From Fuscovulum ytuae (GTDB lineage: Bacteria > Pseudomonadota > Alphaproteobacteria > Rhodobacterales > Rhodobacteraceae): 64,000 nucleotides of DNA. Every line of letters begins with the position of its first letter. Within the stretch, counting starts at the first letter, position 1. Positions 23,590 to 33,827 of the stretch are shown piece by piece. The notes below the pieces were generated by a model. The model searched no databases. It was not told where the DNA came from and was given only the letters and a program-made list of their open reading frames with translations. A program made the translations under genes and the position numbers. Location: positions 2,959,001-3,023,000 of the forward strand of contig NZ_CP124535.1 of the NCBI RefSeq assembly GCF_029953595.1, written 5' to 3'.

Positions 23590-25638
23590 TTGAACTCTCG
23601 GCGTCTTCGTGCGTGCTTGTGTGGGGCAGGTAGGGTTCAGACAAAAGTGCAGTACAGACCTGAAATTGACGGTTTGCGGGCAATCTGCGTTATGTCCGTC
23701 ATTGTATACCATGCGCGGTTTACCGTGGGCGGCGACCGTATCCTTCAAGGTGGGTACCTTGGCGTCGATCTGTTCTTCTTGATCTCTGGCTTTCTGATCG
23801 GGGGGATTGTCACCAGCGAGTTGCGCGAGGGCAGATTTTCCCTTTGGAACTTCTACGAACGTCGGGCGCGTCGGATCCTTCCGGCGTTGGTTTGTGTTTT
23901 GGTGGCATCCTCTGTCGCCGCGGTACTGCTGATGACGCCCGCAGCGCTGCGTGAGTTTTCGCAGTCGTTGGTTTCGACGATTTTCTTCTTTTCCAATATC
24001 CATTTTCTTTTTCAGGACAGCTACACCGCCGCACCTAGCCAGTTGCAGCCGCTACTCCATACATGGAGTCTTTCGGTGGAAGAGCAGTTCTATCTTGTCC
24101 TGCCACTTGCCCTGCTTTTGTTGAGACGGCGCGCACAGTTTCAGATGGGCATCCTTAGCGTTCTGTCGGTGCTTTCCTTGATGCTTGCCAGCACTTTGGT
24201 GACGACAAACAATGCAGCAGCCTTCTTTTTGCCCTTCTCGCGGGCGTGGGAACTTTTGATAGGTGCGATCCTTGCGCAGGTCTTGCTTGACAGTGACAGG
24301 GTCGAACAGCCGTCGGCAGCGCGCTATCTGCCCAGCCTTGGCGCGGGGATTGTGGTGGTGTCGATTGCCTTTTTTGACGAGACCACACCGCATCCTTCCA
24401 TCATCACACTCCTGCCGATACTTGGCGGAGTGCTGATCATCGGCTGGGCAAACCCTTGGGACCCGGCGACCCGGCTGCTTGCCAGTCGGCCGTTGGTCGC
24501 CGTCGGGCTGGCATCATATTCTCTTTATCTGTGGCATTTTCCGATCTTCGCCTTTCTGAGGATCGGCAATGACGGAACCGGCACATCCGGGTTGATGGTG
24601 TCGGGTATGGTGCTGACCGCAGTGCTTTCGGCCCTGACTTGGCGTTGGGTGGAACAACCGTTTCGACGACGCGACTCGGTGCCGCTCCGCATGTTCTATC
24701 TCTGGGCCGGTCTGCCACTTGTGGGTTCTCTTGTGCTTGCGACCGTCGTTCTCACTAGGCCGGTGGAAGGAGCTTACCCGTCTATTCCGTCCGACTTCTT
24801 TGCGAGCTTTGAGGTCTTTGAGCCAAGCACCGGTCCGGCCGATTGTATAGACCAGAACGGATTTATGAACCCGACTACGTGGTGCCAGCTTGGCGTCGAC
24901 GGGTCGCGGCCAAGCTTTCTGCTGGTCGGTGACAGTCATGCTGAAGCTTTGGCTGCCAGCATTGACGCGGCGGCGCGGAAGATGGGTCTGTCGGGACGGC
25001 TCGTCGCTCGGTCAGGATGCCCGCTGCTTTTGGGGTTAGAGCCGCAGCGGGGCCAGCCGATGTCGCAGCAATGCGCGGACTTGGCAGAACGTGCCTTGGA
25101 CTATGTCGAGAGAGAGAGTATCAAGACCGTCATCTTCGCGTCTCGCTGGAACTATTACACTTGCGGTGAACCCAAGCCGGATTGTGGCTTCACCCAGAAT
25201 ATCCGCGCGCTTGGGGGGGAATGGCCAGCAAGTCTAGCCGAAAGGACGCTGGTCCTTTCCATTGCACTGAACCAGACACTTGCGGCCTATCTGTCTTCAG
25301 GTGCCGAGTTGCATATTGTCACGCAAGTGCCCCATCAACTTCGTGACCCGAAGGAAGTGTTTGAGGCATATTTTGCCGGGCAGGATGATGCGCTGACTGC
25401 GATGGCTTTGCCAGTAGCGGACCATCAAGTCTTTGGAGCAGCCATCGGAGAGATGTTTAGGTCGGCAGTGGCTGTTTATCCTGATGTAGTGATCCATGAT
25501 CCGGGCCGCGTTCTATGTGGAAAGGGAGGCATCTGCCGGATCGGGGCAGAATACGCGAGCTTCTATTCCGATGACGATCATCTCAGCGTTGGTTCTGCGA
25601 CCGTAATGTCAGACTGGGCCCAAGGCATCTTGCGTTGA
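23590..25638 (+). CDS. Acyltransferase family 3 protein with C-terminal SGNH domain (OafA-like)
   Basis: A 682-residue membrane O-acyltransferase. The N-terminal acyltransferase-3 domain (about residues 20-370) has YRPEIDGLRAICVMSVIVYH, the YERRARRILPAL region and WSLSVEEQFYLVLPL, with about ten membrane segments. The C-terminal periplasmic SGNH domain shows LVGDSHAEALAAS (Gly-Asp-Ser-His) and SDDDHLSVG (Asp-x-x-His). Such fusions acetylate surface polysaccharides or peptidoglycan. A TTG start is chosen because GGAGGA stands at ideal distance; a GTG at 23647 is an alternative closer to the family N terminus. The neighbouring polysaccharide genes fit O-acetylation of the same polymer. Confidence 0.9.
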   Translation: MNSRRLRACLCGAGRVQTKVQYRPEIDGLRAICVMSVIVYHARFTVGGDRILQGGYLGVDLFFLISGFLIGGIVTSELREGRFSLWNFYERRARRILPALVCVLVASSVAAVLLMTPAALREFSQSLVSTIFFFSNIHFLFQDSYTAAPSQLQPLLHTWSLSVEEQFYLVLPLALLLLRRRAQFQMGILSVLSVLSLMLASTLVTTNNAAAFFLPFSRAWELLIGAILAQVLLDSDRVEQPSAARYLPSLGAGIVVVSIAFFDETTPHPSIITLLPILGGVLIIGWANPWDPATRLLASRPLVAVGLASYSLYLWHFPIFAFLRIGNDGTGTSGLMVSGMVLTAVLSALTWRWVEQPFRRRDSVPLRMFYLWAGLPLVGSLVLATVVLTRPVEGAYPSIPSDFFASFEVFEPSTGPADCIDQNGFMNPTTWCQLGVDGSRPSFLLVGDSHAEALAASIDAAARKMGLSGRLVARSGCPLLLGLEPQRGQPMSQQCADLAERALDYVERESIKTVIFASRWNYYTCGEPKPDCGFTQNIRALGGEWPASLAERTLVLSIALNQTLAAYLSSGAELHIVTQVPHQLRDPKEVFEAYFAGQDDALTAMALPVADHQVFGAAIGEMFRSAVAVYPDVVIHDPGRVLCGKGGICRIGAEYASFYSDDDHLSVGSATVMSDWAQGILR

Positions 25639-25684
25639 GTGACAGGCGGCATATCGACCCCTAACCCGTGCCCGTTGGCGTGCG

Positions 25685-27664
25685 TCAGCCACCGGCGACC
25701 GATGGTAACTTTGTCGGACCTGTCATTGTGGGTTCCTTGGACTCAACCGTCTTTGCCGAATACCCTGTGCCTGCCCGCCGCATGAGATCCTGAACAGCGG
25801 CCACATCTTCGTCTTCTGTCGCCTTGTCCAAGGCAACCAAAAGCGGCGTCAGACGCTGCAGCGGGAAGAAATCTTCGTGCGCCGACATGATTTTGGGATG
25901 CGCCGTTGGCCGGGCATCGGCGGAGATGAGCAATTCCTCGTAAAGCTTTTCGCCCGGACGCAGGCCGGTGAAGCGGATTGCTATGTCGCCGTCTTCCCCC
26001 TCGTCTTCTTCCATATAGGGGCGCAGACCGGACAGGGATGCCATTTGCATCGCCAGATCAAGGATGCGGACGGGCTGGCCCATGTCCAGAAGGAAAAGAT
26101 CGCCGCCGCGGGCCATTGCGCTGGCCTGGATCACAAGTTGTGCCGCCTCGGGGATCGACATGAAATAGCGGGTGATGTCGGCATGGGTGACAGTGATCGG
26201 CCCGCCGGCCTGGATTTGCTGTCGGAACAGAGGGATTACCGACCCTGAAGAGCCCAGCACGTTACCAAAGCGGACCATGGAGATACGGGTATCGGTTTGA
26301 ACTTCGGCGAAAGCCTGACAGACCATTTCTGCCAAACGCTTGGACGCGCCCATGATGTTGGTTGGACGGACAGCCTTGTCGGTGGAGATGAGGGTGAAGG
26401 AAGAGACACCTGCGGCAATGGCGGCCTCTAGCATGGTTTTTGTGCCGAAAACGTTATTTCGGACACCTTCGGCTACGTTTTCTTCTACCAGAGGCACATG
26501 CTTGTAGGCTGCGGCGTGAAAAACGGTATCGACAGTATGGCGCGCCAGTGTGTCGCGCAGGCGGCGTTCTGATTGGACAGAACCAAGGACCGGATGCAGG
26601 CGCGGGACGTTTGCCAGCGTGGCCGCAAGCGCCTGCAGCTCCATCTGAATCGTATAAAGCGCCACTTCGGACTGTTCGAAAAGGATGAGGTCGCGCGGTC
26701 CTTCGCGAAGGATCTGACGGCACAGTTCGCTGCCTATGGACCCGCCCGCACCCGTGACCATGACCACCTTGCCGTTGACGTTCGCGGACATCAGTTCCGG
26801 CACAGGAGCAACTGGGTCGCGGCCAAGGAGGTCTTCCTCGGATACATCGATGATGTCCGACATGCGCGCCTTTCCGGCGATGATATCTTCCATGTTGGGA
26901 ACCGTGCGGACGCGCACATCAAGTTCGGCCATATGTTCGATAATCTCGCGCCGCAGAGATCGGGGTGCGCTCGGCATAGCGAGTAAGGCGAGGTCAATCC
27001 CAAAATTTTCGATCAGCAGGGGCATTTCCTTGGCTGAGATGACGCGGAGCCCGTTTACTTCACTTCCTTGGAGCGCAGGATTGTCATCTACTAGCGCCAG
27101 CGGCAAATAGTCATTGCCTCGGAGCAGCGAGGCGACGAGTTGCTGGCCCGACCTGCCAGCCCCATAGACGAGGACGGGTTTCAGGCCGCGCCGCAATTGG
27201 TGGCGAAAGAGTTCGCGCAAGAAGAAGCGCAATCCACCGACGGAGATCAGGGCGATCATCGCGTAGATGCCGGGGACGGAGCGTGGAACGGCCAGCGTGA
27301 GAAGCTGAGAGATGATGAAGAGAAACACCGCCGAAACCGCGATGCCCCGTCCGATGGTCATGAAGGCGCGGGACGAGATGTAGCGGATGACTGCCCGGTA
27401 GAAGCCTGTCACCGCAAAGACGAGGATCGTGACAGGCAGCGTCAGGCCTATGGCAATCCAGATGCGCGGATCGGACAGGAAGAAAAAGCTGTCATAGCGA
27501 AGGCCCATCGCAAGGATGAAGCTGCCGACAATGAGAAAGCTGTCCGCCGTGATCTGGAGCAGGCGTTTATGGATGCGTGAGAGTGACAGAAGGCGCACCA
27601 GTCCCGAACTGGTGGCGGAAGTTCTGGATTTCTGGGCGGGGTTAGATGGCATCCTGGCGGTCAT
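25685..27664 (-). CDS. Membrane-bound UDP-sugar 4,6-dehydratase (WbpM/CapD/FlaA1-like)
   Basis: A 659-residue nucleoside-diphosphate-sugar dehydratase. An N-terminal bundle of four membrane helices (residues about 35-150) is followed by a cytosolic Rossmann region (VLVYGAGRSGQQLV near 165) and the catalytic short-chain dehydrogenase domain with VTGAGGSIGSELCRQI near 305. It ends with ISTDKAVRPTNIMGASKR carrying the Ser-Met-Lys arrangement typical of WbpM in place of Ser-Tyr-Lys. Known relatives convert UDP-GlcNAc to the 4-keto-6-deoxy sugar, the entry to bacillosamine-, fucosamine- and legionaminic-type sugars. It could feed the amidinated sugar or nonulosonate made here, although no 4-aminotransferase is in the window. 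Confidence 0.9.
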   Translation of the reverse strand: MTARMPSNPAQKSRTSATSSGLVRLLSLSRIHKRLLQITADSFLIVGSFILAMGLRYDSFFFLSDPRIWIAIGLTLPVTILVFAVTGFYRAVIRYISSRAFMTIGRGIAVSAVFLFIISQLLTLAVPRSVPGIYAMIALISVGGLRFFLRELFRHQLRRGLKPVLVYGAGRSGQQLVASLLRGNDYLPLALVDDNPALQGSEVNGLRVISAKEMPLLIENFGIDLALLAMPSAPRSLRREIIEHMAELDVRVRTVPNMEDIIAGKARMSDIIDVSEEDLLGRDPVAPVPELMSANVNGKVVMVTGAGGSIGSELCRQILREGPRDLILFEQSEVALYTIQMELQALAATLANVPRLHPVLGSVQSERRLRDTLARHTVDTVFHAAAYKHVPLVEENVAEGVRNNVFGTKTMLEAAIAAGVSSFTLISTDKAVRPTNIMGASKRLAEMVCQAFAEVQTDTRISMVRFGNVLGSSGSVIPLFRQQIQAGGPITVTHADITRYFMSIPEAAQLVIQASAMARGGDLFLLDMGQPVRILDLAMQMASLSGLRPYMEEDEGEDGDIAIRFTGLRPGEKLYEELLISADARPTAHPKIMSAHEDFFPLQRLTPLLVALDKATEDEDVAAVQDLMRRAGTGYSAKTVESKEPTMTGPTKLPSVAGG

Positions 27665-27798
27665 CCTGAATCCACCACGTGGGCGACGGCGGCAATTTAC
27701 AAAGGCTTGCGAAAAAAATTGTCACTGCACCACCTGTACCGGCTAAGCGACCACCACGGTCCTGCTCCTAATGAAACAAACTGCCCTCTGCGGCAAGA

Positions 27799-27831
27799 CA
27801 AAAGGCCCCGGCATGTGATGCCAGGGCCTTC
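27799..27831 (-). terminator. Rho-independent terminator of pnp
   Basis: A 13-bp stem (AAGGCCCCGGCAT with ATGCCAGGGCCTT, one G-T type mismatch) with a GTG loop, followed on the minus strand by TTTTGTC. It lies just after the pnp stop. Confidence 0.85.
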
Positions 27832-27853
27832 CATCATCCGAAAGATATAGGCC

Positions 27854-29995
27854 TTACGCCTCTTCCGTCTCCCCCTTCTTCTCAACGATCTCTTCGCCGG
27901 TTTCCTGATCGACCATCTTCATGCCGAGCCGGACCTTACCGCGGTCGTCGAAGCCGAGGAGTTTCACCTTCACTTCCTGACCTTCCTTCAGCACCTCGTT
28001 CGGGTGGTTCAGGCGCTTGTTGGCGATCTGGGACACATGGACCAGACCGTCGCGCTTGCCGAAGAAGTTCACGAAGGCGCCGAAATCGACCAGTTTCACC
28101 ACACGACCCGTGTAGATATGGCCTTCTTCGGGTTCCGCCACGATCGACCAGATCATGTCATAGGCCTTCTTGATCGCATCGGCGGAGTTCGACGCGATCT
28201 TGATCACGCCGTCGTCGTTGATGTCGACTTTGGCACCCGAGGTTTCCACGATCTCGCGGATGACCTTGCCGCCCGAGCCGATCACTTCGCGGATCTTGTC
28301 GGTGGGGATGGTCAGCGTTTCGATCTTGGGCGCGTATTCGCTGAAGCCTTGCGGGGCGGACAGCGCCTTGTTCATCTCGCCCAGGATGTGCATGCGGCCA
28401 TCTTTGGCCTGTGCCAGCGCCTGTTCCATGATCTCGGGCGTGATGCCCGCGACCTTGATATCCATCTGGAGCGAGGTGATGCCGTCGGCGGTGCCTGCGA
28501 CCTTGAAGTCCATGTCGCCCAGGTGATCCTCGTCGCCGAGGATGTCGGTCAGCACAGCCCAGCGGCCATCGTCTTCGAGGATCAGGCCCATGGCCACACC
28601 CGCGACTGGTGCCTTCAGCGGAACGCCCGCATCCATCATCGACAGCGACCCGCCGCAGACGGAGGCCATCGAGGAGGAACCGTTCGATTCCGTGATCTCG
28701 GACACGACGCGGATGGTGTAGGGGAAGTCGGTCGGTGCGGGCAGGACGGCCTGAAGCGCGCGCCATGCCAGTTTGCCGTGGCCGATTTCGCGGCGTCCGG
28801 GGGAGCCGACGCGGCCCACTTCGCCGACCGAATAGGGCGGGAAATTGTAGTGCAGCAGGAAGTTCGACCGCGAATTGCCGTGCAGGGCGTCGATGATCTG
28901 CTCATCTTCACCGGTGCCCAGCGTGGTCACGACCAACGCCTGCGTTTCGCCACGGGTGAAGAGGGCCGAGCCATGGGTGCGCGGCAGGACGCCGGTTTCC
29001 GAGATGATCGGACGCACGGTCTTGTTGTCGCGCCCATCGATGCGCGCGCCGCCGGTGATGATATCGCCACGCAGGATGGAGCTTTCCAGCTTTTTGATCG
29101 CCGAGCCAAGGTTGATGTCGGCCTTGTCTTCGTCCGACAGCGCGGCCTTGATCGCATCCACGGCGGCAGAGATCGCGTTGGTGCGGTCCTGCTTGTCCTT
29201 GATGGCGAAAGCGGCGCGCATCTGGGTTTCGCCTGCGGCCTTCACGCGGGCGTAGAGGTCGGAATAATCCGGCGGCGAGAAGTCGAAGGGTTCCTTCGCG
29301 GCTTCTTCGGCAAGGTCGATGATCAGGTCGATGACCGGCTGCATCGCGGCATGGCCGAACTTCACCGCGCCGAGCATTTCGGCCTCGGTCAGTTCATAGG
29401 CCTCGGATTCCACCATCATCACGGCGTCCTTGGTCCCCGCGATGACGAGGTCGAGACGCTGATCCGGGTTGTTGCGCAGGTTCTGCAGATCGTCCACCGA
29501 CGGGTTCAGAACGTATTCGCCGTTCGAGAAGCCGACGCGCGCCGCGCCGATCGGGCCCATGAAGGGCACGCCCGAAATGGTGAGGGCGGCAGAGGCCGCG
29601 ATCATCGCCACGATATCGGGTTCGTTGTGCAGGTCATGCGACAGCACGGTCGCCATCACCAGAACTTCGTTCTTGAAGCCATCCACGAAGAGCGGGCGGC
29701 AAGGACGGTCGATCAGGCGCGAGGTCAGCGTTTCCTTTTCCGAAGGACGCGCCTCACGCTTGAAGAAGCCGCCCGGAATCTTGCCGGCGGCGTAGTATTT
29801 TTCCTGATAATGCACGGTCAGGGGGAAAAAGTCCTGCCCCGGCTTTGCCTGCTTGGCAAAGGTTACGTTGGCCATGACCGAGGTTTCGCCCAGCGTGGCG
29901 ATCACGGTGCCGTCGGCCTGACGGGCAACCTTCCCGGTTTCCAGAGTGAGCGTTTCATTGCCCCACTGGATCGATTTCTTGATAACGTTGAACAT
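27854..29995 (-). CDS. pnp: Polyribonucleotide nucleotidyltransferase (PNPase)
   Basis: A 713-residue 3'-5' phosphorolytic exoribonuclease, part of the RNA degradosome. It has two RNase PH-like domains (the first with [20 protein letters not shown] and RPCRPLF, the second with [17 protein letters not shown] and the catalytic [16 protein letters not shown]), then a KH domain ([14 protein letters not shown] near 570) and an S1 domain ([15 protein letters not shown] near 630). Length is normal for alphaproteobacteria. It is usually directly downstream of rpsO; here a plus-strand chemoreceptor-like gene lies between them, so pnp must have its own promoter at about 29996-30238. Confidence 0.98.
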   Translation of the reverse strand: MFNVIKKSIQWGNETLTLETGKVARQADGTVIATLGETSVMANVTFAKQAKPGQDFFPLTVHYQEKYYAAGKIPGGFFKREARPSEKETLTSRLIDRPCRPLFVDGFKNEVLVMATVLSHDLHNEPDIVAMIAASAALTISGVPFMGPIGAARVGFSNGEYVLNPSVDDLQNLRNNPDQRLDLVIAGTKDAVMMVESEAYELTEAEMLGAVKFGHAAMQPVIDLIIDLAEEAAKEPFDFSPPDYSDLYARVKAAGETQMRAAFAIKDKQDRTNAISAAVDAIKAALSDEDKADINLGSAIKKLESSILRGDIITGGARIDGRDNKTVRPIISETGVLPRTHGSALFTRGETQALVVTTLGTGEDEQIIDALHGNSRSNFLLHYNFPPYSVGEVGRVGSPGRREIGHGKLAWRALQAVLPAPTDFPYTIRVVSEITESNGSSSMASVCGGSLSMMDAGVPLKAPVAGVAMGLILEDDGRWAVLTDILGDEDHLGDMDFKVAGTADGITSLQMDIKVAGITPEIMEQALAQAKDGRMHILGEMNKALSAPQGFSEYAPKIETLTIPTDKIREVIGSGGKVIREIVETSGAKVDINDDGVIKIASNSADAIKKAYDMIWSIVAEPEEGHIYTGRVVKLVDFGAFVNFFGKRDGLVHVSQIANKRLNHPNEVLKEGQEVKVKLLGFDDRGKVRLGMKMVDQETGEEIVEKKGETEEA

Positions 29996-30238
29996 CAGCG
30001 GATCCTATCTGAGGGTGTCCGGCCCCTGCCGGCCCCCCGTTTTCATGGCGGCCCCATTGCCGCCGCCCCCTATCCTTCGCATGTGGCCGGGGGCATGGCC
30101 TCACGTCGCAGATGGGGCGGCGCATACAGGAAAAGCGGGGCTTTGGAAAGGACGCAGATTCTTTCGCTTTGCCGTGCTGACGATAAGCAGATGTTAGGTT
30201 TTCCCGGCCAGCCTGCGCTGCATATGCAGGAGGACCGG

Positions 30239-31270
30239 ATGCTTGACGGCCAATCAACACTCGACCAGCGCATCAATCTGCGGCAGGTGCTGGATCAGGC
30301 GATCCATGCGATCGTGCTGATCGATGATCGCAATAGCATCATCTATTTCAACGCCGCGGCCGAACGGCTTTGGGGCTATGACCGCGCAGAGGTGATGGGA
30401 CAGAACGTCAAGATGCTTCTGCCCGTCGATATGCGCGGGCAGCACGATTCATGGGTGAACCGTCACCGCCGCACACAGGTGAACCACATCGTCGGATCGG
30501 CACGCGAGGTGCAGCTTGAACGCAAGGATGGGCGCAAGCTGTGGGTGTCATTGTCGTTGCTGCAGGTGCGCGGCGAAGAAGGGGCACAGAACTATGCCGC
30601 CTTCGTGCGGGACGTGACCGAAGACCGCAAGAACCGCATCGCCATTCGCCAGACGCTGGAAAGCACGATGGATGCGGTGGTGTCGATCGATGCCGAGAAT
30701 ACGGTCACCTTCTTCAACGCGGCGGCGGAAAAGCTATGGGGGTATAAGGCGGCCGAGGTGGTGGGCCAGAACGTCAAGATGCTGGTCCCGCCGCAAATGC
30801 AGGGCGATCATGACGGCTTCGTCAACCGCCACCGCAAAACAGGTGAGAATAGGATCGTCGGCACCAGCCGCGAAGTACCGATCTATCGCAAGGATGGTCA
30901 GATCAGCACGGCGATCCTGCTGTTGTCCCTGATCGATCTGGATGACGGCACGAAGCTATATACCGCCTTCCTGAAAGACATCACCGCGCAGAAGGCGATG
31001 GCAGGCCAGACGATCAAGGTGGTGCAGGATTTGCTGGGAAATATCATCCAGTTCAACCAACGCATCGGGTCCATCGCGCAGATGACGAACCTTCTGTCGC
31101 TGAACGCCTCGATCGAGGCGGCACGGGCGGGGGATGCGGGGCAGGGCTTTGCCATCGTGGCGCAGGAAATCCGCAAGCTGGCCAATCAGGTATCGGCCAT
31201 CACGGGCGAGATTGAGGGGCTTGTCGAAAGCGGAAAGTCCACTGTTCAAGAAATGGGCAAGCAGTTGTGA
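30239..31270 (+). CDS. Soluble double-PAS protein with a short methyl-accepting-chemotaxis-like domain
   Basis: A 343-residue protein without membrane segments. Two PAS domains (about residues 10-125 and 135-250) share [20 protein letters not shown] and [20 protein letters not shown], each with LWGY and GQNVKML. The C terminus ([20 protein letters not shown] then [13 protein letters not shown]) is the signalling tip of a chemoreceptor, ending soon after, so the helical hairpin is short. Such proteins sense redox, oxygen or a cofactor and feed a chemotaxis-type kinase or form cytoplasmic arrays. AGGAGG lies five bases before the chosen ATG. No che genes are nearby. The frame is also open far upstream, antisense to pnp, which is not coding. 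Confidence 0.88.
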   Translation: MLDGQSTLDQRINLRQVLDQAIHAIVLIDDRNSIIYFNAAAERLWGYDRAEVMGQNVKMLLPVDMRGQHDSWVNRHRRTQVNHIVGSAREVQLERKDGRKLWVSLSLLQVRGEEGAQNYAAFVRDVTEDRKNRIAIRQTLESTMDAVVSIDAENTVTFFNAAAEKLWGYKAAEVVGQNVKMLVPPQMQGDHDGFVNRHRKTGENRIVGTSREVPIYRKDGQISTAILLLSLIDLDDGTKLYTAFLKDITAQKAMAGQTIKVVQDLLGNIIQFNQRIGSIAQMTNLLSLNASIEAARAGDAGQGFAIVAQEIRKLANQVSAITGEIEGLVESGKSTVQEMGKQL

Positions 31271-31278
31271 CAAAGAAA

Positions 31279-31310
31279 AACGCCCGCGCGTATGGCGCGG
31301 GCGTTCCTGT
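31279..31310. terminator. Bidirectional rho-independent terminator
   Basis: An 11-bp perfect stem (AACGCCCGCGC with GCGCGGGCGTT) with a 5-nt loop. On the minus strand it is followed by TTTTTCTTTG, serving rpsO; on the plus side a weaker TTCCTGTTT serves the PAS gene. Confidence 0.85.
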
Positions 31311-31327
31311 TTCGGCGGCTGGCCCTT

Positions 31328-31597
31328 TTAGCGGCGCAGGCCGAGGCGCGCGATGAGCGAGGCATAGCGCCCCTCATCCTTGGCCTTCAGATAGTCCAGC
31401 AGCTTGCGGCGCTGGGCGACCAGCATCAGAAGGCCACGACGCGAGTGGTTGTCCTTCTTGTGGGTCTTGAAATGCTCGGTCAGGGTCGCGATGCGCGACG
31501 ACAGGATCGCAACCTGCACTTCGGGCGAACCGGTGTCACCTTCCTTGGTCGCGTATTCCTTGATCAGGCGGGTCTTTTCTTCGACGGTGATCGACAT
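31328..31597 (-). CDS. rpsO: 30S ribosomal protein S15
   Basis: An 89-residue protein starting [20 protein letters not shown]. It shows the S15 core [30 protein letters not shown] and RRKLLDYLK, and binds the central domain of 16S rRNA. AGGAGAT lies just upstream of the ATG at 31597; the open frame extends further upstream but without homology. A terminator follows. In most alphaproteobacteria it sits between truB and pnp; here it is separated from both by other genes. Confidence 0.98.
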   Translation of the reverse strand: MSITVEEKTRLIKEYATKEGDTGSPEVQVAILSSRIATLTEHFKTHKKDNHSRRGLLMLVAQRRKLLDYLKAKDEGRYASLIARLGLRR

Positions 31598-31902
31598 CGG
31601 ATATCTCCTGTTAAGAGGGTGAAGGCACAAGCCGGGATGTCGTCCAGCAGGGCCGTTGAAACCGCAGCCTGAGTCGCAAGACATGGTGCGGATGCGGGCG
31701 TATAGGGGCAATCTGCCAGAAAGGAAAGCCCTTTTGCAGAAGGCCGCTGGTGGTTGTCTGAGCCTCAAAGCGCCGTTTACCAAAGGTGCAGATAGGGGCC
31801 AAGGCAGGCAGCCTTTTTGTGGAACCTTTGGGGTGATTCTGGCACCATCACATCTGTGGGTTGCATCGGGGGCGATGCGCAGGGTGTGGTCAGGGGTGTG
31901 GC
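31598..31902. other. Divergent promoter region between rpsO and a GGxGxD-repeat protein gene
   Basis: About 305 bp that must carry the rpsO promoter (minus) and that of the repeat protein (plus). No gene or clear repeat is seen. Confidence 0.5.
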
Positions 31903-32943
31903 ATGTTGGCCTTGATGGGTCTTCTTGGTCTTTTGGCCGCCGGTGTCGCGGCGGATGCAGTTCTCAGCAGCACGGAAGAAGAGCCTGACACTGATGCCGA
32001 CGGCGCGGCGGAGCAGGGCGATCTGTCCACGCCGGAAACCGTGCAGTCCGAATCCACGATGGCCGAAACCGCCGAGCTGGCGGCGGTGCAGTCGGCGCTG
32101 GCCGATAGCTATGTCGAAGAGGGCGTCGCCTTGTCCGACGACCTGCCCGACTTGCCCGATCCCGACTTGCGCCTGATGGGCACTGTCGGGGGCGACATTT
32201 TGAACGGCGGCGGGGGCGATGACACCTTGATGGGAGGTGACGGGCAGGACGCGCTGGCCGGTGCGGGTGGGAATGATTTGCTTTGGGGCGGTAGCGGCGA
32301 TGACCAACTTGATGGGGCGGCGGGCGAAGATCTGCTGAATGGCCGTGCCGATGACGACCTGCTCAAGGGCGGTGCCGGGAACGATACGCTGCGCGGCGGT
32401 GTCGGGAATGACCAACTGGCAGGGCAATCCGGTGATGACCGGATGGCCGGGGGACAGGGCGATGACACAGTCTGGGGCGGCGAAGGCGACGATACGGCCT
32501 TGGGCGGCGCGGGGAATGATTGGCTGGATGGCGGCTGGGGCGATGATGCGCTGTCGGGTGGTGCCGGGAATGACACGCTGGATGGCGGCGCAGGGAATGA
32601 CACGCTGAATGCCGGGACGGGCACCGATTTCCTAAATGGCGGCGACGGGGATGATCTGATGCGGCTGACAGGTGGGACCATCGCCACAGGGGGCGCAGGC
32701 GCGGATACCTTCACGCTAATGCCCGATACGCTGCAAGGCGGGCCTGCGACGGTGATGGATTACGATCCCTCGGCGGACCGTCTTGTCGTGGTTCTTGATC
32801 CATCCGACACCGCCCTGCCGCCCGAGGTTGCGGTGCAGGATGACGGGGCGGATGCCTTGGTCCTTGTCGATGGCGATGTGGTGGCGCGGGTTCTTGGCGC
32901 GGCGGGATTGCGGGCGGATCAGTTGATCCTTCAATCGGCCTGA
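31903..32943 (+). CDS. Calcium-binding RTX-type repeat protein with hydrophobic N terminus
   Basis: A 346-residue acidic protein. Residues 1-20 are hydrophobic ([20 protein letters not shown]), followed by an acidic linker, then about 17 GGxGxDxxx nonapeptides from about residue 95 to 250 ([16 protein letters not shown]) that would form a calcium-filled beta roll. A C-terminal module contains [18 protein letters not shown] proteins are normally exported by type I secretion; the hydrophobic start here is unlike the usual soluble N terminus and could be an anchor. The ATG at 31903 is chosen over an upstream TTG. The last 13 bases overlap the convergent hydrolase gene. A protein with the same plan lies at 55033. 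Confidence 0.85.
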   Translation: MLALMGLLGLLAAGVAADAVLSSTEEEPDTDADGAAEQGDLSTPETVQSESTMAETAELAAVQSALADSYVEEGVALSDDLPDLPDPDLRLMGTVGGDILNGGGGDDTLMGGDGQDALAGAGGNDLLWGGSGDDQLDGAAGEDLLNGRADDDLLKGGAGNDTLRGGVGNDQLAGQSGDDRMAGGQGDDTVWGGEGDDTALGGAGNDWLDGGWGDDALSGGAGNDTLDGGAGNDTLNAGTGTDFLNGGDGDDLMRLTGGTIATGGAGADTFTLMPDTLQGGPATVMDYDPSADRLVVVLDPSDTALPPEVAVQDDGADALVLVDGDVVARVLGAAGLRADQLILQSA

Positions 32944-33827
32944 GTGAAGAAGGGCAGGAAGGCATCCAGCACGGCCTGCGGGTTTTCCTCCATCACGAAA
33001 TGGCCTGAGTCACAGGACGTGTCTGTTACCTGATCGGCCCAGCGCCGCCAGATACCTGCCGGATCGCCCGTCCGGGCGGGAAAGCCGTGGCGACCCCAAA
33101 GGAAATGCAGCGGTGCCGTAATGCGGTGGCCTGCCGCACGGTCGGCGATATCCTGCGCGCGGTCAGTCGTGGCCCCGGCGCGGTAATCGGCGCACATGGC
33201 ATGGATGCGGGCCTTGTCCTTCGCCTGCGCGCGATAGGCGGCCAGAGAAGCAGGCGGGAACGCATCCAGCGATTTGGCCAGCGTCCAGCCTTGCAGCGTA
33301 TGGTCCAGCCATGCCACGGGGTCAGAGCCGATCATCCGTTCAGGCACCGGGGCAGGTTGGGCAAGGAAGGTCCAATGCCATGCCGACATGGCAAGGTCAT
33401 AGCCCCATGCATCCCAATATTCCGCCGTTGGCGCGATTTCGATGATGCCCAGCCGCCGCACACGCGCGGGATGGTCCAGTGCAAGGCGATAAGACACCCG
33501 CGCGCCCCGGTCATGCCCAAGGATATGGGCCGCTGGCAGGCCAAGGTGATCCATCAGCGCGACGATATCGTTCGCCATCTGCCGTTTGGAATAGGCATCG
33601 TGGGCGGCATCGTCCGGGGGCGCATCGCTTTGCCCATAGCCGCGCAGATCGGGGATGATGACGCGGAATCGCTCTGCGAAGGCGGGGGCCACGTGGTGCC
33701 AGCAAAGGCCGTTTTGTGGAAAACCGTGCAAAAGGATCAGGGGATCGCCCGCCCCTGCCTCCTGCATCGAAAGGGCGATGCCGGGCAGGGCGATGCGGCG
33801 GCGGGTGAAACCGGGGATTTCGGTCAT
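32931..33827 (-). CDS. Alpha/beta hydrolase (haloacid dehalogenase/epoxide hydrolase-like)
   Basis: A 298-residue alpha/beta hydrolase. LILLHGFPQN gives the oxyanion HGFP motif, PDLRGYGQSD follows, and ILGHDRGARVSYRLA carries an Asp nucleophile (Gly-His-Asp-Arg-Gly), typical of fluoroacetate dehalogenases and soluble epoxide hydrolases; CDSGHFVMEE holds the catalytic His. The substrate is unknown. The ATG at 33827 overlaps the stop of the DUF1643 gene (ATGA), so the two are coupled. The 3' end overlaps the RTX-type gene on the other strand. Confidence 0.88.
   Translation of the reverse strand: MTEIPGFTRRRIALPGIALSMQEAGAGDPLILLHGFPQNGLCWHHVAPAFAERFRVIIPDLRGYGQSDAPPDDAAHDAYSKRQMANDIVALMDHLGLPAAHILGHDRGARVSYRLALDHPARVRRLGIIEIAPTAEYWDAWGYDLAMSAWHWTFLAQPAPVPERMIGSDPVAWLDHTLQGWTLAKSLDAFPPASLAAYRAQAKDKARIHAMCADYRAGATTDRAQDIADRAAGHRITAPLHFLWGRHGFPARTGDPAGIWRRWADQVTDTSCDSGHFVMEENPQAVLDAFLPFFTQAD

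Noticed and set aside
28004-30238. Very long open frame antisense to pnp, in frame with the PAS protein
   Set aside because: It has the biased composition of a shadow of a GC-rich gene, no recognisable domain before the PAS region, and a strong ribosome-binding site stands at the internal ATG 30239.
32190-32660. Regularly repeated DNA that could look like a CRISPR-type array
   Set aside because: The periodicity is 27 nt and encodes GGxGxDxxx peptides in one frame; it is the coding region of an RTX-type protein, not an array. The same applies to 55230-56030.
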